Shown here: one piece after another, positions 59,846-64,000 of the stretch
How positions within the stretch are numbered: position 1 is the stretch's first letter
Layout of the letters: every line of letters starts with the position of its first letter
DNA from: Serratia sp. Ag1
GTDB lineage: Bacteria > Pseudomonadota > Gammaproteobacteria > Enterobacterales > Enterobacteriaceae
Assembly (NCBI RefSeq): GCF_000743355.1
Contig: NZ_JQEI01000030.1
Coordinates: forward strand, 62,001 to 126,000
DNA: 64,000 nt
Direction: 5' to 3'
Position numbers and translations under genes: made by a program
The notes under the pieces: generated by a model
What the model saw: only the letters and a program-made list of their open reading frames with translations
The model's database searches: none
What the model was told of the DNA's origin: nothing

Positions 59846-60045
59846 AAGCCAATTAAAGCTTAAACAACCGGCTTTTTTGATGACTGGCGATGGGCAGACA
59901 GGTCGGCGGGAGGTCGTTCCCCTCCCGCATTCTCCTTCTCAAACAGAACAGCGCACACAATAAGCCAGCCAGACTGGCGTGCGCTGCTCCGACTGAATAG
60001 TCATCACGCTTTAAGGTGCTTTGCACTTGCTTAACGGAGTTTGTT
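59846..60045 (+). ncRNA. sroC: gltI 3' UTR region, possible SroC-type sRNA
   Basis: 200 bp between gltI and gltJ, the position from which SroC is cut in E. coli and Salmonella, where it acts as a sponge of GcvB. Structures seen: a weak terminator AAAGCC...GGCTTTTTT (59845-59878), a strong hairpin GCGGGAGG...CCTCCCGC (59906-59928) and an inverted repeat AGCGCAC...GTGCGCT near 59950-59985. I cannot confirm the SroC sequence itself; the call rests on position and structure. Confidence 0.4.
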
Positions 60046-60786
60046 ATGTCGATAGATTGGAACTGGGGTATCTTCCTGCAGCAGGCCCCGTTTGGGAATA
60101 CCACTTACTTAGGCTGGATTTGGTCTGGCTTCCAAGTCACGGTAGCCCTCTCCGTCTGTGCTTGGATTATTGCTTTCTTTGTCGGTTCACTGTTCGGTAT
60201 CTTGCGAACCGTGCCAAACCGTTTTCTTTCCACACTGGGCACGTGTTACGTCGAACTGTTCCGCAACGTACCGCTGATCGTGCAATTCTTCACCTGGTAT
60301 CTGGTGATGCCGGAACTGCTGCCTGCCAATCTTGGCATGTGGTTTAAAACCGAGCTGGATCCCAATATTCAGTTTTTCGTCTCTTCCATGCTGTGCCTTG
60401 GGTTGTTTACCGCGGCCCGCGTCTGCGAACAGGTACGCGCCGGGATCCAATCCTTGCCGCGTGGCCAACGCGCCGCAGGGCTGGCAATGGGGCTGACGCT
60501 GCCACAGACCTATCGTTACGTGCTGTTGCCAAATGCTTACCGGGTGATCGTTCCGCCGATGACGTCGGAAATGCTCAACCTGGTGAAAAACTCCGCCATC
60601 GCTTCCACCATCGGGTTGGTAGATATGGCAGCCCAAGCCGGTAAGCTGCTCGACTACTCCGCTCATGCTTATGAGTCCTTTACTGCCATCACTCTCGCTT
60701 ATATCGGCATTAACGCCGTCATTATGCTGTTTATGCGTATCGTTGAGAGAAAAGTGCAGTTACCCGGCCATATGGGGAGTAAATAA
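60046..60786 (+). CDS. gltJ: Glutamate/aspartate ABC transporter permease GltJ
   Basis: 246 aa from ATG at 60046 ([17 protein letters not shown]), the E. coli length, with AACGGAG upstream. HisMQ-type permease with about five membrane segments and the EAA loop around [19 protein letters not shown]. Its TAA overlaps the gltK ATG by one base (TAATG). Confidence 0.97.
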   Translation: MSIDWNWGIFLQQAPFGNTTYLGWIWSGFQVTVALSVCAWIIAFFVGSLFGILRTVPNRFLSTLGTCYVELFRNVPLIVQFFTWYLVMPELLPANLGMWFKTELDPNIQFFVSSMLCLGLFTAARVCEQVRAGIQSLPRGQRAAGLAMGLTLPQTYRYVLLPNAYRVIVPPMTSEMLNLVKNSAIASTIGLVDMAAQAGKLLDYSAHAYESFTAITLAYIGINAVIMLFMRIVERKVQLPGHMGSK

Positions 60787-61460
60787 TGTACGAATTTGAT
60801 TGGGGCTCGATTGTCCCGAGCTTCCCGTATCTGCTGCAGGGCTTGGCGGTCACGCTGAAAATTACCGCGATCGCCATCGTCTTTGGCATCATCTGGGGTA
60901 CTGTTCTGGCGGTGATGCGCCTATCACCGATTAAACCAATCAGCTGGTTTGCGGCGCTGTACGTCAACCTGTTCCGCTCCGTTCCGTTAGTTATGGTGCT
61001 GCTGTGGTTCTATCTGGTGGTGCCAAGCTTATTACAACAGGTTCTAGGCCTGTCACCGAAAACCGATATTCGCCTGATCTCGGCTATGGTAGCCTTTTCC
61101 CTGTTTGAAGCGGCCTATTACTCGGAGATTATCCGCGCCGGTATTGAGAGCATCTCACGCGGCCAGTCTTCTGCGGCGTTAGCGTTAGGGATGACAAATT
61201 GGCAATCCATGCGGCTGGTGATCCTGCCGCAGGCCTTCCGTGCCATGGTGCCACTGCTGTTAACCCAGGGGATCGTTCTGTTCCAGGATACTTCGCTGGT
61301 TTACGTGCTGAGCCTGGCAGATTTCTTCCGTACCGCCTCAACCATTGGCGAACGCGATGGCACACAGGTTGAAATGATTCTGTTTGCTGGACTTGTCTAT
61401 TTTGTTATCAGTATCGCCGCATCGGCGCTGGTAAGCTATTTGAAGAAAAGGACTGTTTGA
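60786..61460 (+). CDS. gltK: Glutamate/aspartate ABC transporter permease GltK
   Basis: 224 aa, second membrane subunit of the GltIJKL importer. HisMQ fold with five membrane segments and the EAA loop [20 protein letters not shown], which contacts GltL. ATG at 60786 overlaps the gltJ stop; its own TGA overlaps the gltL ATG (TGATG). Confidence 0.97.
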   Translation: MYEFDWGSIVPSFPYLLQGLAVTLKITAIAIVFGIIWGTVLAVMRLSPIKPISWFAALYVNLFRSVPLVMVLLWFYLVVPSLLQQVLGLSPKTDIRLISAMVAFSLFEAAYYSEIIRAGIESISRGQSSAALALGMTNWQSMRLVILPQAFRAMVPLLLTQGIVLFQDTSLVYVLSLADFFRTASTIGERDGTQVEMILFAGLVYFVISIAASALVSYLKKRTV

Positions 61461-62185
61461 TGATATCCCTGAAAAATGTTTCTAAGTGGTACGGTCACTT
61501 TCAGGTTCTGACCGATTGCACCACCGAAGTCAAAAAAGGCGAAGTGGTGGTGGTCTGTGGTCCTTCAGGCTCCGGCAAATCTACCCTGATTAAAACGGTC
61601 AACGGGCTGGAGCCGATTCAGAAAGGCGATATTCTGGTCAACGGCACGCAGGTTAACAACAAGAGCACCAATCTGGCGCAACTGCGTTCCAAAGTGGGCA
61701 TGGTGTTCCAGCATTTTGAGCTGTTCCCGCATCTGTCGATCATTGAAAACCTGACCTTGGCGCAGATCAAAGTGCTCAAACGCGACCAAGAAGCGGCGCG
61801 CGAAAAGGGATTGAAATTGCTTGAGCGCGTGGGCCTGTCCGCACATGCCAACAAATTCCCAGGCCAGTTGTCCGGTGGCCAGCAGCAGCGCGTAGCGATC
61901 GCCCGTGCGCTATGTATGGACCCGATCGCCATGCTGTTCGATGAACCCACTTCCGCCCTCGACCCGGAAATGATCAACGAAGTGCTGGACGTCATGGTGA
62001 AGCTGGCGCAAGAAGGGATGACCATGATGGTGGTAACACACGAAATGGGCTTTGCCCGCAAAGTGGCCCATCGGGTGATCTTTATGGATGAAGGGAAAAT
62101 CGTTGAAGACCGCAACAAAGATGACTTCTTCAACAATCCGCAATCCGATCGTGCCAAAGACTTCCTGGCTAAAATCCTTCATTAA
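61460..62185 (+). CDS. gltL: Glutamate/aspartate ABC transporter ATPase GltL
   Basis: 241 aa from ATG at 61460 ([14 protein letters not shown]), the E. coli length; a TTG one codon earlier is less likely. Walker [11 protein letters not shown]-loop VFQHFELFP, signature [15 protein letters not shown], Walker [13 protein letters not shown] and the switch His in VVTHEMGF are complete. Last gene of gltIJKL. Confidence 0.98.
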   Translation: MISLKNVSKWYGHFQVLTDCTTEVKKGEVVVVCGPSGSGKSTLIKTVNGLEPIQKGDILVNGTQVNNKSTNLAQLRSKVGMVFQHFELFPHLSIIENLTLAQIKVLKRDQEAAREKGLKLLERVGLSAHANKFPGQLSGGQQQRVAIARALCMDPIAMLFDEPTSALDPEMINEVLDVMVKLAQEGMTMMVVTHEMGFARKVAHRVIFMDEGKIVEDRNKDDFFNNPQSDRAKDFLAKILH

Positions 62186-62192
62186 TTCAACA

Positions 62193-62217
62193 GATGCGCC
62201 CCAGCCTGGGGCGCATC
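62193..62217. terminator. Hairpin between gltL and ybeL (bidirectional candidate)
   Basis: GATGCGCCCCA and TGGGGCGCATC form a perfect 11-bp stem with loop GCC, 7 bp after gltL and 10 bp from the ybeL stop. No T-run on either side, so its strength as a terminator is uncertain. Confidence 0.65.
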
Positions 62218-62227
62218 AATCATTCAT

Positions 62228-62710
62228 TTAAGGCTCAAATGGCCGACGCTGGAACTGATCGTGGCCACACTTCGGGCACAGCGGCAACACTTCCGGCGTA
62301 TAAAACGCCAAATGGTGATGGCATTGCTCACACACCAGATTCCCTAGCCCCACCACTTCGCCACTGTGATACACGCCGTGATGGCTGACATCCTTGAAGA
62401 CCTCATGCCATTCCAACTGGGTTTTGTCGGTGATCTCCGCCAGTTCCTGCCACAGGCTTTCTTTAATCACTCGCATAAATACGCTGTCGGTGAGATCATC
62501 CTGGCTCTCTTTATAGCTGCGGGCAAACTCCTCCAGATCGCGGCGCACGGCTTGCGTCACCTGCTCCACCTCCGCACGCGTCAATTCACCCACCTCATCC
62601 AAACGTTTCTCGGCACTGGCAACCAGTTCGTCGATATCACGTTCCCCATTCTTCAAACGTTCCGTCAGAGATGCCACCAACTCACGGTAATACTGAGCAA
62701 CCTTGTTCAT
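62228..62710 (-). CDS. ybeL: Zinc-ribbon family protein YbeL
   Basis: 160 aa, the E. coli length (DUF1451). A long helical, acidic and basic N-terminal part (about 1-90, likely coiled coil) is followed by a C-terminal zinc ribbon with two cysteine pairs, LVCEQCHHH and LCPKCGHDQFQRRPFEP. Function unknown. ATG at 62710; divergent from leuS. Confidence 0.93.
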   Translation of the reverse strand: MNKVAQYYRELVASLTERLKNGERDIDELVASAEKRLDEVGELTRAEVEQVTQAVRRDLEEFARSYKESQDDLTDSVFMRVIKESLWQELAEITDKTQLEWHEVFKDVSHHGVYHSGEVVGLGNLVCEQCHHHLAFYTPEVLPLCPKCGHDQFQRRPFEP

Positions 62711-62776
62711 AGTCTCTCCTCGATGAACTGTTGTGACAGGACTTATCCCTTCATTCTAGCCCTAAAACACTGATGA

Positions 62777-64000
<1,224 letters not shown>

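Overview
The window is a stretch of enterobacterial chromosome, most likely from Serratia. The gene order follows the E. coli 16-18 min region (suc-sdh-gltA, nei-pxp, phr, kdp, pgm-seqA, fldA-fur, glnS, nag, asnB, tRNA cluster, ubiF-miaB-ybeZYX-lnt, gltIJKL, leuS). A Serratia-type secreted chitobiase sits beside a chitoporin, and the chitobiase catalytic pair falls at residues 539-540, the numbering known for the S. marcescens enzyme. Species cannot be settled from this sequence.

Layout. 1-7303 (minus): sucB (cut by the window edge), sucA and sdhBADC, the TCA-cycle block, divergent from gltA at 7936. 9283-19608 (minus): nei; a complete 5-oxoproline block (pcp, two DUF969/DUF979 membrane proteins, pxpA, pxpC, pxpB); ybgI; a periplasmic class II cyclic-nucleotide phosphodiesterase; phrB; a DUF523-DUF1722 protein; ybfA. 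19609-21065: an AT-rich patch with a TdcA-like LysR regulator. 21286-29165: kdpFABCDE, K+ uptake pump and its two-component system. 29373-34857: pgm, seqA, ybfF, ybfE, fldA, fur. 35061-48153: the chitin/N-acetylglucosamine region (chb, chiP, nagE, nagBACD) with glnS inside it. 48463-50935: asnB and six tRNAs. 51027-58470: ubiF, miaB, phnA-like, ybeZ, ybeY, corC, lnt. 58949-62185: gltIJKL. 62228-64000: ybeL and the start of leuS.

How the genes work together. The chitin genes form one route: ChiP admits chito-oligosaccharides, Chb cleaves chitobiose, NagE imports and phosphorylates GlcNAc, NagA and NagB convert it to fructose-6-phosphate and ammonia, and NagC controls the set. NagC-type operators are visible before chiP, nagE and nagB, and a ChiX small-RNA pairing site covers the chiP ribosome binding site. 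The gltIJKL leader carries a sigma-54 promoter, three NtrC-like palindromes and a full 127-bp ERIC element. The kdp operon has a KdpE-type T-rich operator.

This is mostly ordinary core genome. I see no phage, transposase, CRISPR array, toxin-antitoxin or defence system, and no convincing new multi-gene system. The more unusual observations are the gltI leader, the loss of chiQ between chiP and chb, the large palindromic structure between kdpE and pgm, the uof-like leader ORF of fur without its ATG, and the orphan LysR patch.
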